Below are positions 28,099-36,088 of a stretch of DNA of 64,000 nt, one piece after another. Source of the stretch: Sphingobacterium sp. LZ7M1. GTDB taxonomy: Bacteria > Bacteroidota > Bacteroidia > Sphingobacteriales > Sphingobacteriaceae. The notes below the pieces were generated by a model. The model was given only the letters and a program-made list of their open reading frames with translations. It did no database searches and was not told the origin of the DNA. Within the stretch, counting starts at the first letter, position 1, and every line of letters starts with the position of its first letter. Position numbers and translations under genes: made by a program. The stretch covers positions 2,666,001 through 2,730,000 of the forward strand of contig NZ_CP101134.1 in assembly GCF_024296865.1 (NCBI RefSeq), written 5' to 3'.

Positions 28099-28755
28099 TT
28101 ATTTCCTATTTAAATCCGTAACCAACAATGGATTACCCATTTTCATTTCACTAATAAAATCAGCAACCTTTTGGGTGGAAGCTGCCTCCATTAGAAAGTC
28201 AAGTTCTTTTTGCGTAACTCCTACCAATTGGATAAAAGACACCTCTCCATGCGCTGTATTGATCCGCCCTAATTGAGGGTCAAGAGTGGTGACAAAACCA
28301 ACAATTGCTGTGTCTGTATTTAATCGGATTGGACCCTTTGCCGGAATGAACTGATTCTCTTCAAACCATCTTCCACTCTGGTAAACATATCGGGCCAGAT
28401 TATTGAAAACCTGCATCGCCCATCCTGGATCACCTTGATCTTCAGCAAAAGGTACCAACCTAAAGGTGAATTCAAAACCCCATTTACTAAATTCACTACT
28501 CGCCATTTCAGGATTATAGTAAAGTTCACTCATACCGTACGTAACTAAATGTAAATGGGCTGGATCTTGCCTATTATCATATACGCTTATACCGTCAATA
28601 GGATCGGTTCCGCCTGCGGCAAAATGCAAACCACATAATGGTCCATAATGCCTAGGTTCAATTCCTGGATACACTGTAGTTAGCTGTTCATCGATTGCGG
28701 TCCAACCTACCGTATCTTCCTCGTTATATTTCGATAAATATTCTTCTTTAGTCAT
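28099..28755 (-). CDS. Suppressor-of-fused (SUFU) domain protein
   Basis: A 218-residue protein consisting of one SUFU-type domain: GWTAIDEQLTTVYPGIEPRHYG, GGTDPIDGISVYDNR, HLHLVTYGMSELY and KWGFEFTFRLVPF, then DPGWAMQVFNNLARYVYQSGRWF and the closing FIQLVGVTQKELDFL. In bacteria SUFU-domain proteins are known mainly as predicted immunity proteins of polymorphic toxin systems, or as stand-alone genes of unknown function. No toxin gene with a delivery domain is nearby. No signal peptide, so cytoplasmic. Confidence 0.88.
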   Translation of the reverse strand: MTKEEYLSKYNEEDTVGWTAIDEQLTTVYPGIEPRHYGPLCGLHFAAGGTDPIDGISVYDNRQDPAHLHLVTYGMSELYYNPEMASSEFSKWGFEFTFRLVPFAEDQGDPGWAMQVFNNLARYVYQSGRWFEENQFIPAKGPIRLNTDTAIVGFVTTLDPQLGRINTAHGEVSFIQLVGVTQKELDFLMEAASTQKVADFISEMKMGNPLLVTDLNRK

Positions 28756-29028
28756 ATTGCTTACTTAATTAATACATTACACACTCAATTGTTTGAGCTT
28801 ATTTACAAATAGGAATGCTTTCCCTAGATTATTCCTTGAAATACATCTAAAATCAAGCCACTCATTCAAATGCATGATTCAAGAAATGTTCAGTTTTCAA
28901 TTGGTTATAAGTTAATAATCGAAAATCATAATCCAAAAATTAACCGGATTTTCAGTAATGTAAAATTTCATTCTAAATGGGAATCTCTTCTGTATTTCCC
29001 ATAAATTACACCATCAAACCTTGAAAAC

Positions 29029-29642
29029 ATGATAAAAGATAGATTAGCATCTGTGTTAGGAAGACGCGATGAAGAACCTAACATTCTATTGGCTCAAGAA
29101 ATAGCTCAAAACAATGATAAAAATGCTATTGAGGAACTATTCCAATTAATCCAGGGCAAACAAAAAGACTTACAGAATGACAGCATCAAAGTTCTTTATG
29201 AGATAGGAGAAATATCACCTCAAATCCTTATTGTAATGATTTTATGGATGCCTTAAAAAGTAAAAACAACAGACTTCAATGGGGAGCTATGACAGCATTA
29301 AAAACCATATCCCTGCTTGAGGCCGATCATATCGCAAATAACATCATGACACTTGAAAATGCGGTAGAACAAGGTTCCGTGATCACCAGGGACAATTATG
29401 TCGCCATATTAACCAATCTAACAAGCCTCCCACCATACCAGGAACTTGCTTTCAATGCAATCATCAAACAATTATCGCAATGCCCTACAAACCAATTAGC
29501 AATGTACGCTGAGCTGGTCAGTACTAAAATAAAATCACCATATTCCAAGAAATTTACCGAAACTTTATCGGGCAGATTAGAGGAAATCGAAAAAGACAGT
29601 AAACGAAAAAGAGTCGAAAAAGTAATCAAGAAAATAACATGA
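29029..29642 (+). pseudogene. HEAT-like repeat protein interrupted by a frameshift
   Basis: Two adjacent frames make up one protein. The first (29029-29256) begins MIKDRLASVLGRRDEEPNI and runs to LYEIGEISPQIL, then goes out of frame. The second continues with NDFMDALKSKNNRLQWGAMTAL and ends at RKRVEKVIKKIT (29642). The combined 200 or so residues match the plan of a Bacteroidota HEAT-like protein that has IKVLYEIGE followed directly by the KNNRLQWGAM block. The shift lies between about 29220 and 29240. It may be a real inactivating mutation, programmed, or an assembly error; nothing in the local sequence (no long homopolymer) decides this. Confidence 0.75.
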
Positions 29643-29672
29643 TCCAGCCCTTTTATGAATGTTTATATTTGA

Positions 29673-30260
29673 TTAATACATCTGTAATATTTCGACGATA
29701 TCAGAGAAGCCTTTCTGTTCAGCATGTTCCAAAGCAGATACCCCATCTTTATCAGCGATAGACTTATCGGCTCCGCCCTTCAAAAGTATATTTACAATAT
29801 CCACATAATCCTTGCTGCCATCCCCAAGAATAACAGCCTCTAACAATGCAGTCCAACCTAATTTGTTAATATGGTTTATTGGAAAGTTCTTCGTGTGACA
29901 TAATAACCGAACTACATCAACATATCCCTTTTCAGCAGCTGGAATCAATGCCGTACCGTTAAATCGGTTAAAAACATCAAAACGCGCCCCATAGGCAAGG
30001 TACAATTTTACTAAATCTAAATATCCTGATGCTGCAGCATATAGAAAGGGACTGTTCAACAGCTCATCTTGTTGGTTGGGATCCGCTCCCCGCTTAACCA
30101 AAAAAGCTGCCGTTGGATAATCATTCTGATAGGTCGCAATCATTAATAGGTTTTGCGACTGTTCATTAACGTCATTAACTTGACTATCAATGAGGTTCTT
30201 TTCAAGGTAGACAGTATCTCCCCGCCTTACTGCACTTTCAATCTCTGATCCTATTTTCAT
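29673..30260 (-). CDS. Ankyrin-repeat protein
   Basis: A 195-residue protein made of about five ankyrin repeats. The repeat cores are visible as NLLMIATYQNDYPTAAFLVKRGADPNQQ, SPFLYAAASGYLDLVKLYLAYGARFDV, TALIPAAEKGYVDVVRLL, TALLEAVILGDGSKDYVDIVNILLKGGADKS and SALEHAEQKGFSDIVEIL. There is no signal peptide. Such proteins mediate protein-protein contacts; some bacterial ones act as immunity proteins or catalase partners. Here it lies convergent to the broken HEAT-like gene (30-bp gap) and near a SUFU gene. Partner unknown. Confidence 0.88.
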   Translation of the reverse strand: MKIGSEIESAVRRGDTVYLEKNLIDSQVNDVNEQSQNLLMIATYQNDYPTAAFLVKRGADPNQQDELLNSPFLYAAASGYLDLVKLYLAYGARFDVFNRFNGTALIPAAEKGYVDVVRLLCHTKNFPINHINKLGWTALLEAVILGDGSKDYVDIVNILLKGGADKSIADKDGVSALEHAEQKGFSDIVEILQMY

Positions 30261-30603
30261 TTTTGCTTTTCATTGTATTTATTCAGATTTTGAACAAACA
30301 ACTTTATTGCCAGTTATTAATATTTCAAAACCTTCTATTAAACAGTCTCTATCAATCCAATCTTCATTGAATTTATTAACTTCAATAATAAGCTCATTCT
30401 TACCTGAAATCACAATAAATATATTTAATTTTTACATTACATCACAGCGTAAACCAATCTATATTTTATTGTAGCTAATCGGCTTCAAATCCTAGTCAAA
30501 TAAAACATTTTTAATCTATTTTCATTTATTATCATAGATCAATGTGCAAGTATAATTTTATCCCAAAATTTGCAGTAATAAACAAAAACGAAATTAAAAA
30601 TAT
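30261..30603. other. Divergent intergenic region
   Basis: About 343 AT-rich bases between the ankyrin and YceI genes. It contains no supportable gene or hairpin. It must carry promoters for both genes; a near-match to the -7 consensus (TAATTTTA) lies about 50 bases upstream of the YceI start. Confidence 0.5.
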
Positions 30604-31200
30604 ATGAATATGAAAACTCTATTAAGCTTTTTTACAGCCCTGATTTTAGTTAGCAACGTTGCATTCGCACAAACAAAATGGTCTGTTGACCCTGCACATA
30701 CGAATGCTCGTTTTGAAATCAAACACTTAGGAATCTCTTTCGTTGATGGAGATTTCACCAAGTTGGAAGGTCAAGTAGAATCTAAAGATTCTGTGAACTT
30801 TGACAATGCTACTGTTTCATTTGACATTGATGTGAACAGCATCGATACTAGAATTGAAGCAAGAGACAATCACTTGAAGAGCGATGACTTCTTCAGTGCA
30901 GAGAAATTCCCAAAAATGACCCTTAAAAATGCCACCCTTAAAAAAGCTGGCAAAGGTAAATTCAAACTGACAGGAGACCTAACCATTAAAGACGTAACAA
31001 AAAGTGTAACCTTTGATGTGATCCAAAATAACGGTACTATCCTAGATCCTTGGGGAAAAACCAGAGCTGGATTTACAGCTACTACTTCAATCAACCGTTT
31101 TGATTACAACATTAAATATGCAGACAAAACCGCTGCAGGAATCGACGCAGTCGCTCCTGAAGTTGCCATCACAGTAAATGTGGAATTGGTTAAGAACTAA
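30604..31200 (+). CDS. YceI-family periplasmic lipid-binding-like protein
   Basis: A 198-residue protein with a Sec signal peptide (MNMKTLLSFFTALILVSNVAFAQ) followed by TKWSVDPAHTNARFEIKHLGIS, the universal YceI opening, then FDIDVNSIDTRIEARDNHLKSDDFF and the SVTFDV...GFTATTSINRFDYNI strands. YceI proteins form a lipocalin-like barrel that binds polyisoprenoids or other amphiphiles in the periplasm. Length and motifs are standard. A strong terminator follows 67 bases after the stop, so the gene is probably monocistronic. The Met two codons downstream is an alternative start. Confidence 0.92.
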   Translation: MNMKTLLSFFTALILVSNVAFAQTKWSVDPAHTNARFEIKHLGISFVDGDFTKLEGQVESKDSVNFDNATVSFDIDVNSIDTRIEARDNHLKSDDFFSAEKFPKMTLKNATLKKAGKGKFKLTGDLTIKDVTKSVTFDVIQNNGTILDPWGKTRAGFTATTSINRFDYNIKYADKTAAGIDAVAPEVAITVNVELVKN

Positions 31201-31267
31201 CTCTTAAGGGGAAAATTAATCCACGTTGATTATAGCCTTGAATCACAAATAACTATATATTAATTAG

Positions 31268-31296
31268 AAAGGGATAGCAAAAACTATCCCTTTTTC
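31268..31296 (+). terminator. Rho-independent terminator
   Basis: A perfect stem AAAGGGATAG / CTATCCCTTT with the loop CAAAAA, followed by a T-rich tract. It lies 67 bases downstream of the YceI gene. Confidence 0.85.
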
Positions 31297-31347
31297 TTTG
31301 TTATATTTGATAATAAACAGCATTTATGCTATTCAATAAACCTCCTT

Positions 31348-31821
31348 ATGTGTAAATACCTTGCTAATAGGTTCAGGGAAGTCATGCTTTCCGGGACTTG
31401 GATCGCGAACAGCAATTGGCAAAAAGAATTGAGTGATATACATTTAGAACTGGCCATGAAAAAAGTCCCTAATATAAACCGAATTTACGACCTCAGTTTC
31501 CATGTCCTTTATTATATCAAAGGGATAAACCAATTTTTCCAAACCGGAAACCTGGATATTAAAGACTCCCTTAGCTTTCCCATGGTTGATTTAAAGAACA
31601 ATGAAGAATGGCAATCTTTAAAAAATGATTTATTCTACCAATCTGAAACCCTCGCCAAATCCATTGAGGAAATCTATGATGCTAAACTACAGCAAGATTT
31701 CTTCGATGAAAAATACGGTTCCTATTTAAGAAATATCGATGGACAGATTGAACATGCCTATTATCACCTTGGCCAAATAGTCCTGCTCAAGAAAATGCTG
31801 ACTTACTCCTCAGTCTCATAG
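31348..31821 (+). CDS. DinB-like (DUF1572-type) putative metalloprotein
   Basis: A 157-residue all-helical protein. It shows the DinB-superfamily layout: WQKELSDIHLELAMKK in helix 1, LSFHVLYYIKGINQFF with the first metal-ligand His in helix 2, and GQIEHAYYHLGQIVLLKKML in the last helix, with the closing H-x3-H pair typical of DinB/YfiT folds. Members bind a divalent metal and some are thiol transferases, but most small ones are uncharacterised. Its 3' end overlaps the convergent class IV aminotransferase gene by 19 bp. Confidence 0.75.
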   Translation: MCKYLANRFREVMLSGTWIANSNWQKELSDIHLELAMKKVPNINRIYDLSFHVLYYIKGINQFFQTGNLDIKDSLSFPMVDLKNNEEWQSLKNDLFYQSETLAKSIEEIYDAKLQQDFFDEKYGSYLRNIDGQIEHAYYHLGQIVLLKKMLTYSSVS

Positions 31822-32660
31822 GACCAAGACAATAACCTATCTTGGAATATCCTTGAAATCTTATTGAAATAGCGTTTGTGCTTATATCCCATCACCCATT
31901 GAATCCCTTCAACGGCATTGGTACAGAATATTTCATCGGCTACTTTGACAATATCAGGTTTTATTTCAGCCTCAACAACCTCAATACCTTGCTCCTGCGC
32001 CATATCCATAACTACTCGACGCATAACCCCTGCAATACATCCTTCAGATAACGCTGGCGTATAGAGCACCTTATCATAATAGATAAAAATATTTGAGGCC
32101 AAAGCCTCACAAAGGTTACCAGATTGGTTAAGGATCAAGACTTCATCAAAGGCATTCTTTTTCTTGAAAAGTCCTGCCATTACATAGATTAAGGCATTAT
32201 TGGACTTAATCTTAGATAGCTCTGAATAAGCCTTTTTGTATTCGGTATATATATCAATGATTAAACCAGTCTTTTTATCCCTCAGGGTTTCTGGTTTTCG
32301 ATCTACTTGCAGAATATAGGCCGCTTTATTGGTTTCTGGACTATACAGCCCTCCCCCTTGTCTGAAGACGATAAGGCGAACCCGGGCTTGCTGTCCCACC
32401 ATATTGTTTTTGCGAAGCAACTCTTCTACTTTACTGCGGATAAAAAAGGAATCAAATTGGTCGGCATCATCAAAATGCAACATGCTCATGCTTTCCGCCA
32501 AGCGCTCCAAATGAAGGTCCAGAAAACGGATATCCCCATCCTTCCATAACATGGTTTCAAAAATACCATCTCCATAACGAAATGCGCGGCTATCAGCGTC
32601 TAGTATAGCCATATCTTGAGGTACCACAGTACCGTTGTAGTTAATAAAATGTGTGGGCAT
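31803..32660 (-). CDS. Class IV PLP aminotransferase / aminodeoxychorismate lyase-like
   Basis: A 285-residue fold-type IV PLP enzyme. Evidence: YNGTVVPQDMAILDADSRAFRYGDGIFETM, RFLDLHLERLAES, the Schiff-base Lys in ELSKIKSNNALIYVMAG, and FDEVLILNQSGNLCEALASNIFI. The family includes branched-chain aminotransferases, D-amino acid transaminases and PabC (4-amino-4-deoxychorismate lyase). The short length and RFRYGDGIFET opening lean to PabC or a D-aminotransferase rather than IlvE, but no folate gene is adjacent. It is followed in the leftward direction by a 19-bp convergent overlap with the DinB-like gene, and lies 15 bp downstream of the pseudouridine synthase gene, with which it is probably co-transcribed. 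Confidence 0.85.
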   Translation of the reverse strand: MPTHFINYNGTVVPQDMAILDADSRAFRYGDGIFETMLWKDGDIRFLDLHLERLAESMSMLHFDDADQFDSFFIRSKVEELLRKNNMVGQQARVRLIVFRQGGGLYSPETNKAAYILQVDRKPETLRDKKTGLIIDIYTEYKKAYSELSKIKSNNALIYVMAGLFKKKNAFDEVLILNQSGNLCEALASNIFIYYDKVLYTPALSEGCIAGVMRRVVMDMAQEQGIEVVEAEIKPDIVKVADEIFCTNAVEGIQWVMGYKHKRYFNKISRIFQDRLLSWSYETEE

Positions 32661-32675
32661 AAATATATTTAGAAT

Positions 32676-33707
32676 CTAACTTTGATTAATTGAGCTGTAA
32701 CTTCTCCATTTCTCTAATGCTAAACGGAAATCTTCCGGCATTGGTACTTCAAAATGCAAAAATTCTTTAGATTTTGGATGAATAAACCCTAAACTCCTGG
32801 CATGCAGGGCTTGACGGGGAAGCAAGCTAAAGGTATTCTCAACAAACTGTTTGTACTTGGAAAACGACGTGCCTTTTAAGATTTTATCACCACCATAGGA
32901 TTCATCACTGAAAAGCGGATGTCCAATGGATTTCATATGGGCGCGGATCTGATGGGTTCTTCCGGTCTCCAGTTGACATTCGATCAAGGTAACATAGCCT
33001 AAGCGTTCCAGAACACGATAATGCGTAACCGACCACTTCCCCTTCTCTTCATCCTCGTACATATCCATGATCCTTCTATCCTTCAAGTTACGACCAATAT
33101 ATCCTGATACGGTTCCGTCCTCAGCAATATCACCCCAAACCAAGGCTACATACTTCCGGGTGATGCTATGCTCAAAAAACTGCTTCGCCAAAAAGGTCAT
33201 TGCCCATTCATTCTTGGCAATGACGAGTAGTCCCGAAGTGTCCTTATCAATCCGATGGACCAATCCAGGACGTCCGGTATTACCCGGCAGGGTCGGCAAT
33301 TGGTTGAGATGGAAGGTCAAGGCATTGACCAAGGTACCGGTGTAATTATTAAATCCAGGATGAACGACCATACCAGCCTCTTTATTAACCAATAAAACGT
33401 CCTCATCTTCATATACAATATCCAAGGGAATATCCTCTGGATATACCTCGGTATCTCTTGGCGGATCGGGCAATACCACGGTAATGACATCAAATGGCTT
33501 CACCTTATAGCTTGCCTTGATTACTTTATCATTGACCTTTACCGTTCCAGCATCTATAGCATTTTGAATCCGGTTTCGTGAAGTGTTTTCAACCCTATTC
33601 ATCAAGAATTTATCGATGCGCAACAAGGCCTGCCCTTTATCCGCAACAATTCTTAAATGTTCATAGAGCTCCTGCTCCTCTTGCTCGTTATCCAAATGAT
33701 CTGTCAT
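32676..33707 (-). CDS. RluA/RluD-family 23S rRNA pseudouridine synthase
   Basis: A 343-residue enzyme with an N-terminal S4 RNA-binding domain (LRIDKFLMNRVENTSRNRIQNAIDAGTVKVNDK, about 25-60) and a pseudouridine synthase catalytic domain. The catalytic Asp is in GLVHRIDKDTSGLLVIAK (HRxDxxTSG), with LIECQLETGRTHQIRAHMKSIGHPLFSDESYGG further on. The domain order and length match RluD, which modifies U1911/1915/1917 in helix 69 of 23S rRNA; RluA/RluC-type targets remain possible. It is divergent from the PLP deaminase gene with a 64-bp shared upstream region. Confidence 0.92.
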   Translation of the reverse strand: MTDHLDNEQEEQELYEHLRIVADKGQALLRIDKFLMNRVENTSRNRIQNAIDAGTVKVNDKVIKASYKVKPFDVITVVLPDPPRDTEVYPEDIPLDIVYEDEDVLLVNKEAGMVVHPGFNNYTGTLVNALTFHLNQLPTLPGNTGRPGLVHRIDKDTSGLLVIAKNEWAMTFLAKQFFEHSITRKYVALVWGDIAEDGTVSGYIGRNLKDRRIMDMYEDEEKGKWSVTHYRVLERLGYVTLIECQLETGRTHQIRAHMKSIGHPLFSDESYGGDKILKGTSFSKYKQFVENTFSLLPRQALHARSLGFIHPKSKEFLHFEVPMPEDFRLALEKWRSYSSINQS

Positions 33708-33771
33708 GCTGCAAAAATAGCATTTTTATAATCATTCTATTTCCTGCAAGAAAAAAGCATAATTTTAACAC

Positions 33772-34662
33772 ATGCATTTGCCATTTCAAATTTTCAGCCC
33801 CGAAGAAGAAATATCGGACCCTCGATTCCAAGAAAAAGATATCAGTCTTTTTATCAAACGTGATGATAAGATCCATCCCTTTATTTCGGGGAACAAATGG
33901 CGTAAATTAAAATATCAACTGGAATATGCTAAATCAAAAGACATCAACAATTTAGTGACTTTTGGAGGCGCTTGGTCAAACCATCTGTTGGCCTGTGCTG
34001 CTGCAGCAGCAACTTTCGGATTCCAGGCAACCGCCTATGTCCGTGGCGAGGAAATACGAAATCCCGTTTTGGATATGTGCAAAATATTCGGCCTCAAACT
34101 CAACTTCGTAGATAGAGAATCTTATAGACACAAAACCGAGCTTTACTCAAAAAAGCACGACCCCCTTAACAGTCTATTTATTGATGAAGGTGGAAAATCC
34201 GAGCGCGGACTATTGGGGTGTGCTGAACTAATAACTGAACTCAAACAAGAATACGACCATATCTTTGTAGCTTCAGGAACAGGGACTACGGTCGCTGGAC
34301 TTCAACTAGGGATTGAAAAAGAAAAACTCAAATCCCAGGTCCATACAGTGCCTGTTTTAAAAGGAGCCGATGGCTTGTTGGCAGATTTCTCCCAATGGAA
34401 TGTACCGACCGAAAAGATAATTATGCACCCTGATTATCATTTCTCTGGATATGCCAAGACCAAACCAGAATTGATCGCCTTTATCAAGAATTTTGTCAGC
34501 TCCACTGGAATCATGGTCGAACCTACCTATACGGGAAAGCTTATGTACGCGGTTTATGATCTCATTGAAAAAGATTATTTCAAACCGAAAAGCAAAATAT
34601 TGGTTATTCATACAGGTGGGATAACGGGTCTGTTGGGATACCTTGATCTTTTTAACATGTAA
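33772..34662 (+). CDS. 1-aminocyclopropane-1-carboxylate deaminase / D-cysteine desulfhydrase family protein
   Basis: A 296-residue fold-type II PLP enzyme. The Schiff-base Lys lies in HPFISGNKWRKLKYQLEYAK, followed by NLVTFGGAWSNHLLACAAAAATFGF, the phosphate-binding FVASGTGTTVAGLQLG and the closing HTGGITGLLGY. This combination is characteristic of the ACC deaminase/D-cysteine desulfhydrase (DcyD) group. Either deamination of ACC or release of sulfide from D-cysteine is possible; the residues separating the two were not resolved by eye. It is divergent from the pseudouridine synthase gene. Confidence 0.88.
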   Translation: MHLPFQIFSPEEEISDPRFQEKDISLFIKRDDKIHPFISGNKWRKLKYQLEYAKSKDINNLVTFGGAWSNHLLACAAAAATFGFQATAYVRGEEIRNPVLDMCKIFGLKLNFVDRESYRHKTELYSKKHDPLNSLFIDEGGKSERGLLGCAELITELKQEYDHIFVASGTGTTVAGLQLGIEKEKLKSQVHTVPVLKGADGLLADFSQWNVPTEKIIMHPDYHFSGYAKTKPELIAFIKNFVSSTGIMVEPTYTGKLMYAVYDLIEKDYFKPKSKILVIHTGGITGLLGYLDLFNM

Positions 34663-34761
34663 AATGACATTAATCTTAAGGTGAAATCACTTATTAATAA
34701 TATTTTTACGGCCAAATGGATCAGCATTTACCACTAAATCAACCAATAATAAAAAAATAAA

Positions 34762-36051
34762 ATGCGCATAAAGCTGTTATTACTTCTATTATTTGTCCTA
34801 GCTCAATTACCATCCTTCGCGCTTCAAATACAAATCCACGATACGGTAAGTACGAAAGAACAAAGGGACAGTGTACTGCCTACGGCCCATTTATACGATA
34901 TCGTTGATGCATTCCGGGATATTAATCCTTTCAAAAAAGACAACAAACAACCTTCTGGTAAAAGATCTGCAATTTCCTATCTACCCAATATTAACTATAA
35001 CCCCTCCATAGGCGCCCAAATAGGGATTAAGGCCGTGGGCGGAAAAGTTCTCGGTAATGAACCCAATACCGCCATGTCTATTGCTGCCACCGCTTTAAGT
35101 GCCACCACCCGTGGTATTATCGTGGGCTATCTATTGCATGACATCTACACCCCTGGCAACAAATGGAACATAAAGGGCGGGGCCATGGTAGCAAAAGCGG
35201 TAGGACTTGATTACGGACTTGGAATTGGCGGAACACTAGAGAACCCCACTGAAGAAGAACTCATCCTGAACAACCCGGATAGACAGCGATATGTCAACAA
35301 ATATATGGCCTACACCATCAATGAACGGGTATATAAACAGTTATTCCCAGGAGCATTTGTTGGTGTTGGTGTATTTTTCGAATTAAAAAGACAGTTAAGT
35401 ACAGTAGGTAGCCAAGAAAATATGTCTCCTGTAGAAATTTACAGCCGTTGGAATGATTTCGATCCCACTCGCGTAAACAACAACGGTTTTATGGTCAATA
35501 TGCAATATATGACCAGGGATAACCCTAACTCTGCCTATAAAGGCTATTATGTGGACATGGTCCTTCGCATGAATCAAACGTGGCTGGGAAGCACACATAA
35601 TGCCTATCAATTACAGACAGATTTCAGAAAATATTGGCAATTATCCACAGATAGACCAAACCATGTGATTGCTTTTTGGAACTTTGGATCTTATAACCTA
35701 GGTGGTAAACTTCCATATATCGATCTTCCCGGTACTGCAAAAGACACTTACGCCCGTAGTGGCCGCGGTTATACCATGGGATATTTCAAAGGAACTTCCT
35801 TCTTTTACTCAGAAGTAGAATATAGATACCCAATTTTAAGGAATCAGTTCCTGAGCGGTGTCGTCTTTGCAAATATCCAAACAGCAAATGATAAAATGGG
35901 AACCAAGCTTTTCCAGACATGGCAACCAGCTGCTGGCGCCGGCCTGAGATTATTATTTAACAAAGCGACCCGAACTAACCTTTGTATTGATTATGCTTTT
36001 GGTAAATTTGGGCAGCATGGTTTATTCTTGGGTTTAAACGAAGCATTCTAA
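34762..36051 (+). CDS. Omp85/BamA-like outer-membrane barrel protein without POTRA domains
   Basis: A 429-residue protein with a Sec signal (MRIKLLLLLLFVLAQLPSFA). After a short linker, the body is a series of amphipathic strands (YLPNINYNPSIGAQIGIKAVGG; GYTMGYFKGTSFFYSEVEYRYPI; AAGAGLRLLFNKATRTNLCIDYAFGKFGQHGLFLGLNEAF) ending in an aromatic residue, as barrel C-termini do. The RYP and GGxxxRG-like pattern resembles the bacterial surface antigen barrel of BamA/TamA. No POTRA repeats precede it, so it is not BamA itself. Function unknown; it precedes the TonB receptor by 37 bp. Confidence 0.75.
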   Translation: MRIKLLLLLLFVLAQLPSFALQIQIHDTVSTKEQRDSVLPTAHLYDIVDAFRDINPFKKDNKQPSGKRSAISYLPNINYNPSIGAQIGIKAVGGKVLGNEPNTAMSIAATALSATTRGIIVGYLLHDIYTPGNKWNIKGGAMVAKAVGLDYGLGIGGTLENPTEEELILNNPDRQRYVNKYMAYTINERVYKQLFPGAFVGVGVFFELKRQLSTVGSQENMSPVEIYSRWNDFDPTRVNNNGFMVNMQYMTRDNPNSAYKGYYVDMVLRMNQTWLGSTHNAYQLQTDFRKYWQLSTDRPNHVIAFWNFGSYNLGGKLPYIDLPGTAKDTYARSGRGYTMGYFKGTSFFYSEVEYRYPILRNQFLSGVVFANIQTANDKMGTKLFQTWQPAAGAGLRLLFNKATRTNLCIDYAFGKFGQHGLFLGLNEAF

Positions 36052-36088
36052 TTATTTTTATATTAATATTTTAATAATATTAACCTAC

